Shown here: one piece after another, positions 23,501 through 39,457 of the stretch
Numbering within the stretch: the stretch's first letter is position 1
Layout: each line of letters opens with the position of its first letter
Assembly: GCA_025602905.1 (NCBI GenBank)
Contig: JAHLKI010000017.1
Coordinates: 372,001-436,000, forward strand
Origin: Phlyctochytrium arcticum
Taxonomy: Eukaryota; Chytridiomycota; Chytridiomycetes; Chytridiales; Chytridiaceae
DNA: 64,000 nucleotides
Reading direction: 5' to 3'
Notes under the pieces: model-generated
Database searches by the model: none
What the model was told of the DNA's origin: nothing
The model's input: the letters and a program-made list of their open reading frames with translations, nothing else
Position numbers and translations under genes: made by a program

Positions 23501-26500
23501 AAATTCAATGTCAGGAAATTCTTTCTCCAGCTTGAAAGTTACTGGGTAGTTGACATCCCCAACATTTTTCAACCCCAGCTTTTGCTCGTATGAATTTCCT
23601 ATGAGACATTCGGAAAACTCCAACGCAACTTTGGAAACAATAAGGACGGCCTCTCTTCCTAAGCCAATCAATTCGATTTCCCACGCCTCGGAGTTTGTGC
23701 CAACAATCAGTCGCCCAGGAGCGGGACTTTCCTCGTGTGGGTTAAAGACGATTGGTAGATTGTAGGTTTTGCCCGGGAACAACGACACGCGGCCGGAAGG
23801 CCACTCAAGGCCCTTAAAGAAAGTATCCGTTTCGTGTAATTCGAAACGTGACAGATGCAAGATGGCATTACCCTCGTTCGCAATCGGTAGAAATGACACT
23901 GTGTCCTTTCCAATCATACAGTGACCGAAATCAAATCGGCGGTAGCGCGACAAAGATGCCTTGGTGTGTCCGCCTCCGCCAAACATCTTCAAGCGGATGC
24001 TCTGTGAAATGTCAGGTTCAAATACAACGTCTCCATTCTGTATTATTTCATCGGTAGGTCGGAAAATAAAGCGCATGGTGATGGTTTGACCAACTTTCAG
24101 CGTTCCTCGGAAGGGACTGATTGTCAAGGCACTGTTCGGGTTGTTCACCTTGAAATTGATATCTTTGTGGCCAACATTAGTAAATGCTCGGGATATCATT
24201 TCCGACTCGCCCAAGGGTTGACGGTGGAAATTGAGAATCCGTGTGTCGTCACAAATGATATTAACTGATTTGGGAGTCGCAGTAAGCGAAATTTCATGCG
24301 GAGGTGCATTTGTTACGCTCGGTTTGACGACAAGCGTTGCAAGAAAAGTATCTTCAGTTGCCAAGTTGATTTCAACGTTTAATGTCACTTCTCCGAAGCT
24401 TGGAAGGACGCAAGATGCAGGCTCCACGCGCATGTATGGGCGCGTCATTGGAAGTGACTGGCTGGTGAGCTGTGTACTGGAAATTAAGTGAAAGAACATC
24501 TGGCGGCGCTTGAATTGTGAGGAGTAATTAACCGTTGGGCCGCCTTTCTTTGACAACATGGAAGTGCTGGAGGTTCCCGCCGCTCCACTCATCTGGTTGG
24601 GCTGAATGTTGGTAGAGCTGCTACTTGCCGCAATGTTGCCGACGGCAGAGGTATTAAGTGTGGAAAGATTTGTCGGAGCCTGTGGTGCCGTAGGGCCCAG
24701 CATACTGCGCAACTTTCCGAGAGTATTTCCCCATAGTTTACTGAGTGGATCTCCGCCAGAATTGTCATCGGACAGGACTTCCGTTTTTCTGATCATCATT
24801 TCAATCAAATGCCAGCGGTCTCTAGCGGTTAGATTCATTTCCGTAACACCGCGTTCACGCATAAGTTGCTGCTTCGCCCAACCTGCTCTTGGATCCAAGA
24901 CGGCGTAGCTCTCATTGAGCTGCACAAAATTTGATGATTGCTCACTCGAATGCCCAACTACCAGCCATTCAGCCGTGAGCGTCGAAGGTATGGAGCCACT
25001 ATTCACTATGACGATTTTTCGGAAGTATGTGTGGTTGGTCGCAATGTCTCCCATATTCAGATCGCCCTTGTGGGATAGCTGAATTGTGCCACCCTTACCC
25101 CGCATGGGAATTAGAAATGTTCCTCCCTCCGAGCGCACTTGGATAGTGGCGGCTGCGATAGTTGGGGAGCGCGCGACAAATCTGGCAACGACTTCTACAC
25201 CTGTTCCCGGGGGGATGAGCGTGCGCAATTGTGCAAACCAATTCCAGACAGTGCGTTTCGCCGCAGATTGCGGTTTGAGAGCCTTCGAATTAAGATTCGG
25301 TCGATATGGCACAGGGTCTCCGACGATAGATATAGCATATTCATCATTGTCGACATCGGCCTGCATCGAAATTTCAACCATACCAACATTGAACAGGAAA
25401 AACCGTTTTTCCGCGGAGCTGTTGAACGGCACCATGCCGAAATCAAGTCCATTTGTCGCTGCGTCCTTTTCGTCGCCAAAAACAACCTCCAATTTGCCAA
25501 TGCCCCCGCTGGCTACTAGCTTCACTTGCAAAGGCTCCTTTTCCCACATTACTTTCATTGTTGTGTGAAACTTGCTCTCAGAGTTGGGGCGGAAATATAC
25601 GCGGAGAGGTTTTGAACTGCCCGGTAGAATGAATCCTCGCAACGGAGTTGCTTCAAACTCGCGGATAGCTATGGGTTGGACCAAGTAATCAAGCCCGAAC
25701 GGTCCGTCATTGCGCAGCTGCAGGGCATGAATATGCTCGGAATTCACTGGGTGGACGCCCAAGTCTAGCGTCCGCAACTCTCCGGAGGTGCTTGTCAAGG
25801 GTTCTCCCGAAGGCCCGCACAAGGTTAGACGAGGGGATGCTGCCCGACCGCAGATCTCAATTTCCTCGAAATGCTCTCCAAAATAAATACGTAACCGAGT
25901 CTCAACCAAAGCCTCAAAGATCGGAGAGAATTGTATCATAATGTCGGTTTTCCCGTACGGGGTGCAGTATCCGTTAGGATTGATCAGTGAAAATCCCAGT
26001 GATGCCAGTTGCTTGACCCAAAATGGTTCGGGTACGGTCTCCTCAGGCACTTTTATTTCCTCTGTCAGAACTGGTTGACCGTTTTCGTCGGATTGTTTCT
26101 CTGCCAAATCTGTGATTGCACCAGGTAGCTCTTTCGTGACATGAGATTTATCTTTGTCAATCTCAGGTTTATCGGCCGTAGTAGTGCTTTCCCTCCCTTG
26201 CAAATGCTCGGCATTAGCAGCGGCAAACTCTGCATCGTAAATGCTCCAGTCTCCTTGAGAAGGCTGTGGACGTAGATAGTAGTGTACACCTAGGTTTCCT
26301 TCATTAGCGATTGTCAGCGGCTTCCGGAATGTCCGAGCTAATCGACATGTTCCAAAATCGATAAGATTAAGTGGAGAATCAATTTTTAGAACTGCTCTCC
26401 CTCCCGTCCCCTTGATGGCGGCATTCGAGGTACGGAACTCATAATTGAGTTGAAGGTTGAACTCGTATTCTGCAAGACCATCTGGAACGAAAGTAATGAT

Positions 26501-29500
26501 GATTTCTACTACATCACCCACAGCCAGTACCCCAGAGGTTGGTTCGACCGTCACAACTTGATTGTGTGACGAACCTGGAGTAGACAAGATATTTCCCTCT
26601 GCGTCATGCTTGAGTGTCTTGACGTGAGTAAGATTAAGTTGATAAGGCAGAAGAATATTGCCCTCATTCGTCATGGTGAATGTCTTTTTAAAGATACCAT
26701 TTGCGGCACAGACTCCAAAGTCGAGATTGGTCAAAATGTCTTCGGGAGCGAAAGTCAATTTAGGAACCCCTACTGACCCTCGCAAAGTCAGCATGAAGTG
26801 GTCACCACGACTATCCGATGACCTCAAAAAGGCCTTCACATTCAGCTTTTCAACGACCTGGGGGATATAAACGATGTTGATATCTTTTGTGGTGTGCGCA
26901 GCAACGACGACCCCCTTTTCCCCGCCATCCAGTTCTATCCCCTGGTGGTGACAACTAAAAACAATATGGGCCTCAGCGGCACCCTTGTTCTCTACGCGGA
27001 CCGGTTGCACATTGCGAGTTATGAACAAGGCGGTACCGAAATCTACGGTCCGCGTGATTACTACCAGCTCAGGATAGCTACCCATCCCCCGTAGCATAAC
27101 GTTCAGAGGTTCCATGCTGAAGCCCTCTGCCGAACTAGGAAGAATACGGAGCAGCGTGTCAACCTGACCAACGCTTTTGGGAATAAACTTCACGGTAATC
27201 TCGGCTTGGCCGTCTCCATCCAATAAACCCTGTTCCGGGTCTGCAGAGAATTGCGCATTGCTACATTCAACAAAGTACTTGAGCGGCAGAATTCCACGAT
27301 TTCGCATCCTGAACTTAAAGGCCTTGTTTGTGCCGACGCGCATCACTCCATAATCCAGTGTGTCCACATCGATTGTCAATCTTGAGGATGCTCCGATTCC
27401 ATGTACAACGATCGGGGTAACAGCAAAATCTTCCGTACTCAAGTTGTAATATCCAAACACCTCATATTGCGCCAAACTTGGAGTTAAATCCATGTCCACA
27501 GACTGAGTGCATCCTGGTAGAAGACGGCCGGTAGAAGGAAAAAATGACATTGGCGGGGGGATAGATGCCGCATCCTTGGGCAAGGGTAGTGGCTCAAACT
27601 TTTGCATTGGCAAATACTTTGTACTCTCGTGTGCCAAAGTCCAGCCTAGTGGCACCGAACCTGTATTCGTGAATTTGATCTCCGCCCTCTACGGTTCATT
27701 GCAAATCAGAAGTAGGAAAAGCCAATTTAAGTCTTGATCACTTACGTGACGCGCATGCACAGCCCGGACACCATATTCAATCTTCCGATCCCACACTTGC
27801 AATGCTGGCTGGATATTGCCCTGTGCCCATAACATGTATGCCTCTTGCTCCCCATTGGATCGCTCTACCTCCACTTTGATTGAGACATATTTTTGGCCCT
27901 GCAGAGACTAATTAGATAGCTGTTAGAAACAAATTTCTCTTTGACATAAGCGACCTTTTCGTATCCCGCCATCGACATAAGGATAGCACAACTTTGGTAA
28001 GGTGGTAAACGGAAGGGGAACATTCTCGTAGTACTGGGGGGTTGTATGATCGACTGTGATATCGATTTGTATCTTTTTCTCCTCACAGGCGCAGCTTGCG
28101 AGGTTGTACTGGCTGAACGTCGGTCGAAGGTCGAGGACGGACCAGACTCCTTGGCTCGAAAATCGATTTCATCCCAGTCCGGCTCAGGGTCGTCGGGTTT
28201 CTCCGAACCAAAACCTGATGCCCACGGGTCCGGTTGTGTACATTCAACATTATCACCTCCAGCATCTTCCATGAATCTCCAACTGATGGTACTCTCATCA
28301 CTGAGAGCGAGGTTTTTAACTGTATAATCAAATGTCCCCGTGTTTGTCAAAATCACAATTTTATTTTTCGGCAGCCCAGACTCCACAAATCCAAAATCGA
28401 AAATATTCTCTGCTTCCGGAAGAACGTCCTCAAAATTGCCATCTTTGTCGATTATCGGCTGTAAATTATCGATTCGCATTGGTTTTGCCAGGTTACAACC
28501 AACGCCAAACTTTCCACCGGAACCGAGGACGGAGACAAAACGAGAGATGCCGCCAAACATGACAATGAGAAGTTCGCTGTACGCACGACTTTTCAAGGGT
28601 TCGAATGCGATAGGTAGATCAAGCTTTGTTTGTTTCGACAGAGTTTCCCACGTGGTGCGCAGCTGGAAGGGCGGAACTATGGAGAGAGCCAAATTTAAGT
28701 TGAGCGGCTGATTGTTGATAATGGTCAAGTCAGCAGAACCCTTTTCACCGATGACGACGTCACCCTGTTGTACGAACTCCGGGGTAAAGGCCAGATCACG
28801 AGTTCCTACAGAGCATTTGAAAAGTAAAGAGTGCATTCCGCGTTTCGCTTTCCCTCGCAGCCTCTCGGAATTAACGACATGTGTCACGGGATCTACATAT
28901 TCCATAAAGAGCTTTGCCCGGTACTCTCCAGAACTGGTGGCCTGAAATCCAATGTCTATGGTATAGAATTCGAAGGGCTTCAATGTGACTCGCGGTACTG
29001 ATAGATTGAAAGGACACCACTCTCCCGAACTGGCGCTGGTAGGAACTATCATAGGCAATCCGTCTGATTGTAATCCAGTACCCTGTTGTCCGACGGAGAC
29101 CATTCGCCCCTCCCAGACCACATCGAATGGGGCTCTATTCCGTAAAATAAACTTTCCGGCATACTTCTCCATGACTTTGAGGGATGGGTATTTGATGAGA
29201 TCAACACCCTCCCGGCATTCGAGAGACACCAAGTTGCCTAAGATCCCGTGAAGAGCAGTACTGACCATCCCGGTTTTACCTTCGTTGCCATCAAACACGG
29301 TAATTGATCCAATGATATGATTGTTCCGAGCCTCGAGACTCGCAGCCTGTTCCAGATATTCCATATCTAAACGGACTAAAATTTCTATGCTTGACATCCC
29401 TTCCAGTTCACCAGTCAGAGGCATGTCTGTGTAAAAATGCCGCGAAAGAGCGATGTGGTACTTTTGGGTGACGCTTGTGACGTTCGTAATGGTGACAAAC

Positions 29501-32500
29501 TCACAGACGTCCTCAAAGCGGCTGCTCAGGGTGGCACCAAAAACGGTCTGCAAGGGTGGATCCATCTCAAAGACCTCTGACGTTTTGCTTGCCTGGCTCG
29601 ATTCCTGTACCTCTATGGCCTTCTTGACTAGAAGGCCAGTGGCAGCTTCTGAGGCAGGATTGGCTAAAAAGCGACGAAGAAACTCAATAGGCTTTTCCCT
29701 ACTCAAGTATAGGTCGTTCACTGATATAGCATTCAACTGCAACGTTGTCACTGGCCATTTCCTCGGTCGGGTCATGCTGACTGTAACGGGTGTTTTAAAA
29801 GTGCCCCAAGCTGCGGAGAAAAAGGTAATTTCGAGGATAGCAGTAAGTCGCGCTCCAATTGTGAGATTGATCCCGGCGGCTTCGGGACTATCATATGGCT
29901 TACTCTCAATTACCAATGCTCCGATAGGCGGCCTGCGATTCGCCATCTCTACGTCAGCTAACTTGACACTAAAGGGTGATCCGACGGGCATGGTAACTAA
30001 ACACTGTGTGACCCCGTTGGACAGGTTTACGATGGGAACCAGCACACTGCTGCTTTGGAACGTCCACGTAGATGGGAAGATGATCGTCTCCATCACAGGA
30101 ACCAAGATAGCTGGTCCGCTGAATGCCTGTATGTCCATGACATGCGGGATAGAATGTGGGGCCAGAAGGGTCGCAGCTTCTTGTCGCGTACCCGTGATTG
30201 CCGACAGGAATTGGAATATGACCTTTCTCTCCTCGAAAGGTTCCAGTATCAAAGGGATGTCATGATTTAGCACCAATTCATCGGTGCTGCTTTCGAGAAC
30301 CACGGGGAGGTCCCGCTTGCTTGCATTTTTCAGAACAAGGCTGCGAGTGACTGCTCTATAGTATATATCTGTTGGTCCAAAGTCAATTTTGCTGTCCAGC
30401 ACCTGCAGAGCTTGTCCCGCCGTCGCTTGTAAGCGAATCCTAGACACTTCCCCGCCAAAGGCAACAAGCAAAAGCAGTTCGGAAAGTGTGCCCACATCCG
30501 CTGTGGGAGTAAACTTGATATGAAAGTGTTTCCTTTCTTTCGGCAAAAGAACAGACTGGGTTGGGGTGATTTGGAACATTGAGCTGTGCGCCGAAGGCAT
30601 AACCAGCATCACAATGGGACAATCAGTAGGTACAAGATTGACTATCGTAAATGTCATGACCCTGGAATCCGTGGTGGGGCACATGCCAAAGTCCAGCCTC
30701 TGGGGATACGCTTTGACCGCTGGCAAGTTGTAAGCTCGTAGTGTTACTCTGGAGAATCAGAAGTCAGGTCTAGAATGACGTCTTCCAGGCAACCTAGCCG
30801 TTTTCGAACGTACCTTTCCAAAGGAATGCCATCCGCGGTCCGAACTCTCATAAATCCAACGACTTCCGGGTTCTTCCGCGCAATGTGGGGGCATGGTGTG
30901 AATCTGACAGTTATGGTTGCAGATTCTCCCTTCTGAAGCGTGCCAAATGTAGGCCAAGCTTGAAAGTAATTGGTGGGCCCCACTTGTATGCGGAAAGTCA
31001 TATCTTGCGACAGGGATTTGTTTTGTAAAAAGATATCCTTTTGAAACGGGTAACGATTGAGGAGCAATACGGGAGGTGTCAAATTGAATGTCAGAAGGGT
31101 TGGATCCGGAATATCGAATGCCACTTCAGGCTCCAGAATTTCCGTGACTTGCGCTGGTAATAGTTCCGTCGAGGTACTGCTGGCTTGACAAGAATAAATT
31201 AGCTCAGTGGAGAAACGGGAGACAGGCCTGCTGAGTCCGAAAACTACTTGATCATCAACACCCACCTTTGTCATGGCGAATTGCAGTGCCCGGACGAAAA
31301 TCATATCCTTCCAGGTTTGCGGCCATTTTTTCCGTTCCCAGAACAAAAGATTGTTTGTAAACCTTTTCTAAAGCCTTCCTTTTGACCTCATCAGTTATGC
31401 TTTCGGCAGTCGAACCATCCGGCATGGTTAGAGCATCAGACATCAACCAACGCCAGCGTCGATGAACATATCCGCCCGTTATCCGCCCCATCTGCTCGGG
31501 GGTGGGGGCAATAGCAACAATCTTTTGATCTCCCGTGTGCGGATACCAGACCGACCAAAATCTAGCAATCTCTCGGGCTACAACAGGATTCACCATGGCC
31601 TTTGCCGGTTGCGGTTCAGCAGAATCCGTTGCAGCAGGCTCACTGGGCAGCAATTCGGGAGGAAGGGCATTATGCGATAACTCTGTTATAGCCCCGCGAA
31701 AAAGCTTTTCGACGCGTACGCGATTCCGGTTGGTGACGGGTAAATGTTGGTGGATGATGTGAACGGCCGCGGCTTGAAAGTAATGATGTGCTTTGGGTCG
31801 CAGCAATGAGCTCAGCAACTTATCAAAATAAGCAGCAAATTGGGTTGCTTTCGACTCGGGGGTTGGCAAAAATTTCGCAATGGCGTGCAGTAAGTGTATC
31901 CGCATTCGGAAAACCTGGGGCTGCAAGTAATGCGAGCTGTCCAGAGCGGTAGGGTCGTTTTTCAGTGTTTCGTCGAGGTTCGCGGGAAAGACTTGTAATA
32001 GCTGGTCCACTACGGCTTGGAAAGCCAGTTTTCTGAGCACTGGGGGAAAGTTGGTGGCTGTCATCAACGGTACAGCTTCGCCCAGTATCCGCGCAGCAAA
32101 ACATCGATTCTGCCATGCCTAAAGCAGTCTATGCCTATTAGCGACCTTCATTACAGGGAATCGTCCCGGTCCCTTGTAGCCACTGAAGGCTCACCTCATC
32201 ACTCGTGGCAATTCCCGCCAATATTGAGACAAGTTGTCGACGATGACCTACTCCAATCATTGTCCGGCCCAGGGACTTGGACATCATGAGGATGCATTGT
32301 AGGACAAAGGCTCGCATTGCTGGTTCATGCGACTCCAAGTATTTCAAGATATGTTGCCAGGCGACTTCGAATAGGGAACAGTTGCAGCATGTCTAAAATT
32401 TTGCGTTTGTTTAAATTGATCTGACTGTATCAATTTCTCAAGCTTTCAACATACAAAGTCCGTAGCCAGCATCTTTGCGGCCCGCCGCAGCCTGTTGTAA

Positions 32501-32568
32501 GGCAATGGATCCTCATTATCGTCGTCCTCATCTATGACTAGTTTTCCCAATTGCTCTTTGGCCGCCAT
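20577..32568 (-). CDS. Giant ASH-repeat ciliary protein, HYDIN-like (3,744 aa)
   Basis: Thirteen exons join without a frame break: 32568-32455, 32392-32195, 32118-31266, 31183-30814, 30748-27955, 27898-27746, 27688-22414, 22360-22103, 22041-21974, 21921-21072, 21013-20937, 20873-20775 and 20702-20577. Residues 1 to about 390 are helical, HEAT/ARM-like. From about 400 to 3,400 runs an array of immunoglobulin-like ASH (ASPM-SPD2-Hydin) repeats, each with motifs such as LDFGMCPTTDSRVMTFTIVN, FxVxPxxGxL and xxIxVxFxP. The last about 300 residues are Ser/Thr/Pro-rich. ASH proteins of this size (HYDIN, CFAP47, CFAP65, DLEC1 classes) build axoneme central-pair or basal-body structures, so the organism should make flagellated cells. 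Which orthology class applies cannot be settled by eye. The donor at 27954 (GTCGCT) is unusual. Confidence 0.85.
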
Positions 32569-32751
32569 ATTGGCAGCGCAAATGTTGTTTTACAGCAGAC
32601 CTGTCATTATTCCTTTGTGTCATGAACTTTTTGGATTAGCTAAGGCCAAAAACGCGTTCGCGCGTTAGTCACATGACCACGTTCACCAGCGAGTATTTTT
32701 GATTTTGAGACTTTTGAATGCTTCACCCAGTCTTGGAATTGCGACAGAATC
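32569..32751. promoter_or_regulatory. Bidirectional promoter, ASH-repeat gene / NUFIP1
   Basis: 183 bp separate the divergent start codons. The segment holds repeated CGCG-type hexamers (around 32650-32666) and no TATA box. Assignment is by geometry. Confidence 0.35.
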
Positions 32752-34521
32752 ATGTCCAATAACAACTCAGCATACGCTTATTCGGGTGGATATGGCTCTC
32801 CAAGAGGTCGAGGGCGGGGTCGAGGGGCCCGCCATGACTCGCAATCTGCTTCCCACTACCAGTCGTATCCAGCTAACGCGCAATATGACTACCAGCAACA
32901 GCAGCACCAAGCATATGACTATTCCGGCCACGCACAACAGCAACAGCAGTATCAAGAGTATGCTAACCAACAGCAGCAGCAGATGCTTCAATACGCCGAA
33001 CAGCTGTCTCAGTTTGCCCAGCAATTAAAGGCCCAGCAGGAAGCCGCGGGACAACAACAACAACACGCAGAGCAGCAGCAACAACCGTCTTCTTACTCCG
33101 ATGCGTCTAATAATCAGCTCCTGATTCAACAACAGCAATGGTACTTGCAGCAACAGCAGCAGCTAGCCCAGCAACAGCTGTTTGGAACGATGAACCCCAT
33201 GTTAACCCCTCTGACGAATGGATTTGGAAATACCGGGTCTGGTTCATCAACCCCGTCCAACAACCGGACCCCACAACCACCACCCCCTGCATCTTCTCAA
33301 GCCGCAGCCAAACCTACCCAAGAAATGCCCTACCGCTGCGACACCTGCGAAAAGAGTTTCGCCCACCCCAAACAATTCGAAACCCACAATGCAACCCACA
33401 CAACCTGTTCACAATGCGATTTTGTCGCTTCCAAAAAAGTGGTTCGACTGCATGAAGAGGAATGCCATGCGCTTGTTGATGGGGTCAAGAAAGTGTTTGT
33501 GAGTTTGGATACACCCGAGCAAATTGCCGAGTGGATCGATGCCAGAAAAAAGAAATATCCCACCGACGAAAATATCAAGAAAAGACAGGAAGAAGTAAAG
33601 CAGAGTCCGGCCGATGTATCTATAAAATCAGAAAAGACGCGCAAGGATCGAACGAGCAAGAAGCGAAAGGCAGAGACTGTAGATCCGTCAGCTGAAACAC
33701 CCGCTAAAAAGGTTTGTTCCAATCAAATCTCGAATTGCCCATAGAATACTTACATAAATGTTTACAGCACGCCGAAAACGTTGAAAAAAGCCTCACGAGT
33801 ACTGTCAGTGTCGATACCCCTTCCGAGGTCAAGTCGGAAACTCCTTCCGAACCACAGCAGAATCCCTCCAACGGTGATGTACCTCCAGTACCAACACCAC
33901 CACAGGTTTCTGAATCTGTCGAATCCCATGCTGGGAGTATATTACCAGCAGCGGTCGTGAAAAGCGAGTCTGATTCGCATGTTGAGAAAATACCAGCGTC
34001 TGCTCCCGCCATGGATAGTAGTGATCGCCCATCAACCATACCACAAGCCTCCGAACCCATCCCACAAAAGGATATCATCGACCAAATCTGTTCCGACTCC
34101 TCCTCCATTTCCTCCAGTGATTCCGAAAATTCCGATGACGGCGAGATTCCCACAGAAACCCCTGCGAAAAAGAAGGGCGGCCGAATCTGCCGTTATTTCA
34201 TGCGCGGGAAATGCCGAAAAGGGGATAACTGTACCTTCCGCCATGAAAAACCGGCGATTGATCGGCAACGAAATAAGACGCCGGGGGCTATGGGGAAGGA
34301 CATGAAATCGTTGACTCCGGAAGAGCGGACTGCGCGGCGAGCATTGATTAAGATGGTAAATCCTTTGATTTTGGGATTCAAGTTGAAAGTGACACTGTTC
34401 TAATCTTTTTTTAATGCAGTTACTCGAACCTGAAATCCGGCAGGAAAAAGCAATGGTGTTGCAGTGTATCAAATACATGGTCAAATGCAACTTTTTCCAA
34501 CAACCCCCAACCAGCATTTAG
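32752..34521 (+). CDS. NUFIP1-like snoRNP assembly protein
   Basis: Three exons (32752-33711, 33768-34355, 34420-34521) encode 549 aa. An RGG-like start (SPRGRGRGRGARH) and a Gln-rich region precede a C2H2 finger pair (YRCDTCEKSF...HNATH, then TCSQCDFVA...HEEECH). The NUFIP1 core motif follows: TPEQIAEWIDARKKKYPTDE. A CCCH finger (CRYFMRGKCRKGDNC, spacing C-x7-C-x5-C-x3-H) and a C-terminal helix (LQCIKYMVKCNFF) complete it. NUFIP1 (yeast Rsa1) is the platform that loads 15.5K/Snu13 onto box C/D snoRNAs with the R2TP-HSP90 machinery in the nucleus. The PEP (WIDARKKKYPT) segment is the part that binds Snu13. Confidence 0.88.
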
Positions 34522-34806
34522 TTCATTGCATATTTCCCCCCTCACACAAATTCTGTAACTCTCCAGTAACTTATCTTCATAGCATTATGTAGCATTTTTC
34601 GATAGCTATGTAGTGCTTCACACCCCAAATATTTATTTTCGAAATCACATGCTTTCTTCAAAATTCAGCTGACGCAAAAAAACGTTTTGGGCAAAATAGT
34701 AAAAATTTGAAAGCAACCACTCATATTACGAAGAGAGTACAACGAATCCGCTGCTCTTGAACACGCAACACGAACTAGCGTAGTCCCAACATGCAACAAC
34801 AACCCA

Positions 34807-37000
<2,194 letters not shown>

Positions 37001-37265
37001 GTTGTTGAAGTTGCTTGTCACAAAAACAGCCGAAGGGTAGGTTGAGTCCAAGCGGTGGAGCAGAGATGGGGATTTGCTAGAGGTTGTTTCGCGCAATGAA
37101 GGTGCAGATGGCCTGGCGATGTCCTTTCACCGTCGCTGGCTGGCCTCGCACGCCCAAAGCATCGTCATCCCACACTGTGACTGTGCCATGTAGTCATGTT
37201 CCTTGGACGCGCTTGGGAAATTGGCGAACTTGTCAAGGAAAGCATTCTTGCGATCAAAGCCGATC

Positions 37266-37532
37266 ATGCTGGCGAGGAAGCCTACCCGACTCGTCTTTGA
37301 CAAGGCAGATCAGGAAGAGTTGCTCCAGATCATTCATCAGCGACGTCTCGAAAAGGAAGATCCACAGCAGCAGCAGCATTCTGGTGACAGCTTTTCGGCT
37401 CAATCTCCTTCAGACCTCTTGGGCACTCGGCAGGTGCACTTGCAGCAGTCCATGGCGGAAGTCGGATATGTTGGGGCGGCCGTGGAGCAGGAGCGACGAC
37501 GCAACATGACCACTCTGGAACGAATTTCCTGA
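37266..37532 (+). CDS. CDC26: APC/C subunit CDC26 (APC12)
   Basis: An 88-aa single-exon protein begins MLARKPTRLVFDKADQEELL, the signature N-terminus of CDC26 (M-L-x-R-K-P-T-R). In known structures the N-terminus of CDC26 inserts into the superhelix of the TPR subunit APC6/CDC16 and stabilises it. The rest is helical, then Gln/Ser-rich, with a VGY motif resembling the DRIGY stretch of animal CDC26. The ATG at 37266 was chosen because it gives the conserved N-terminus; the frame is open upstream but lacks an ATG. Divergent from VMA2 with 265 bp between starts. Confidence 0.85.
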   Translation: MLARKPTRLVFDKADQEELLQIIHQRRLEKEDPQQQQHSGDSFSAQSPSDLLGTRQVHLQQSMAEVGYVGAAVEQERRRNMTTLERIS

Positions 37533-37630
37533 GACGATTTTGCTATCAATATATACAGTACATACAGGCGAACGGGTGAAATAAGTTAGAAGAAATTGGA
37601 TCATAGCAAAGGGTCTGAGGGATCTGCACG

Positions 37631-38891
37631 TTAAATAAGAACTTCTTCTTCACCGGGCGTAAGAATGTCGAGACGTGACGTTTCTCGGTACATGTAGAAT
37701 TGAAGAAGCACCTGTCGAACAGCAAGCAAGAGTGTTAAGAGTTATCTCTGGAGTCGAGCAGTTTGGAGTTATCGGACATACCACGAAATCAAAGAGCATG
37801 GTGCCGCCACTTCCTACGAGCCAAGGAACATTCAGATACAGCCAATCGGGCTCTGTGGATTCAAGGATGATTGACTAGGACGACGCCTCTTAGTATATAT
37901 AGTTGGATGGCGTGACTGAATAGCAGCATACGTACCAGGAAAAAGGTTGCATTTCCAAGTACGCTGAAAGCAAACATTAGCATAGACAGCCCCTCGCAGC
38001 TCTTATTTCGAAAGTTGTGGTATATCTGTGGAACGCGGGCACCCACTAGCAAATAGCATAAATCTTTACTTGGGGGTTCTTTGCAAAGGAATGCAAGTGG
38101 AGGTTACATACCGTAGAGAATTGCGGAAATATATCCAAACGTTTCTGCGAGTGGGGCCATGTCGTACGTGTTGCTTGCGGTAAAGTCGGTCAGTACTTGA
38201 CTGGCCACCACAGGGCTTCGTCGGTGGTTGATGTACAAGGGTGTGATGCCATTGATGAGAAAGATTCCACCGATGGCAAGCAATTGCGCAGTCCGCTTCT
38301 CCGAGGTGGTGTTGGTTCCAAGGCCGTCACTCCGAGATGGCTCATCGTAGCGAGGTGGTGGTGTAGCGTTGCCCAGCAGAGGCCTTTGAACGTCTTCGCC
38401 TGCATTATCGTCCGTATCGTCGAGTATCTTGCGAGTCTTTGGGTGTCGGTAAATCCACCTGTATCACATGAATATCAGTTCCAAGTCATTTCACTGGGTC
38501 CAAACAACTTACATTTGGTACAAGAGAACCAACTCGACCAATGCATAATAGACTCCCAGGATAATCTGATTTGCAGCGAATGTATGTGAGCAGTGTTCCA
38601 TAGTACAACTTCCCAAGTGGATTATAAACAAACCACAGTATTAAGCAAATGCTGCATGACTGCCCCGGCGACACTGAAAACATCACCCAGAAGCCATATG
38701 AGAATGAAACCCAGAGAGAGTCCGTCTGTTGATTTCCGGCGATAGTTTTCCCATAGTTGACTGTATTGTACGTTGAGTGGTGTCAGTTGGAAGTCCAAGG
38801 AAATGCATGCAAACGCAACGTACGGAGTAAAGACGACCAGCCAGCAAAAGAGACTACAGTATCCTGAAAGTGTGGACGCCGTGGATACCAT
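37631..38891 (-). CDS. PQ-loop vacuolar amino-acid transporter (Ypq/SLC66A1-like)
   Basis: Seven exons (38891-38824, 38760-38637, 38565-38513, 38458-38112, 38045-37936, 37874-37782, 37711-37631) encode 291 aa. Two PQ-loop repeats are visible: TPQLWENYRRKSTDGLSLGF (Pro23-Gln24) and ARVPQIYHNFRNKSCEGLSM (Pro203-Gln204). Hydrophobic helices before and after each repeat make the usual seven-helix topology, with an acidic cytosolic loop (ILDDTDDNAGEDV) between halves. Fungal Ypq1-3 and animal PQLC2 export or exchange lysine, arginine and histidine across the vacuolar/lysosomal membrane. The end VLLQFYMYR and the length agree with the family. Cystinosin, another PQ-loop protein, is less similar in spacing. 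Confidence 0.9.
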
Positions 38892-39457
38892 CACACTATG
38901 TACCAGTACAGAGTGTTTTTCAGGTTTTCGAGTCCAATGGAATTCTTCAATCCACCAATTCCCAACCCGCCGCCACGACTCTGCCACAGACTTTCTTGTA
39001 CGTAATCTGCAAAGTGCCAAAGTCCGTCCTGCGCACAGCTTTCTTGGGGTGTATAGACCAATTGGGTCCATTGCAAGTTGCATTTTACTTTTATAAGCCA
39101 TGTGCTGTTTTCATGTTGACAATGGGGGGAATGCATCAGATCTACACCGATGTTCTCACTGGATCTTTTTGTTTACGGGCAGTTCCCGGACTTTGGGTGA
39201 ATCAGAGTCCCCTCCCATGCAGCACTCATGTATATAGCGCAAGGATGGCTGTATGTGAAGGTTCTCGAACCATCGCCTTTCCATGGGTTTCCGGGGAGTA
39301 AAAGTGTCCACCTTCTTGGGCCCTATACACCCAGTGTACTGGCTGAAACACTCCTACGAAGGCCACCTGATGCATGAACTCACCATGACCTCAACCGTAG
39401 GCTTCATAGTGGCTTCCTTGCGAGCGAACCCCTAACAAACCGCTAACAAGGCCGGCA
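38892..39457. other. Divergent intergenic region, upstream part
   Basis: This lies between the PQ-loop start and the TATA box of the small hydrophilic gene. No gene was recognised. The sequence is not repetitive. It probably carries control elements for both genes; a CCCCT core (stress-element type) lies at 39429-39433. Confidence 0.4.
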
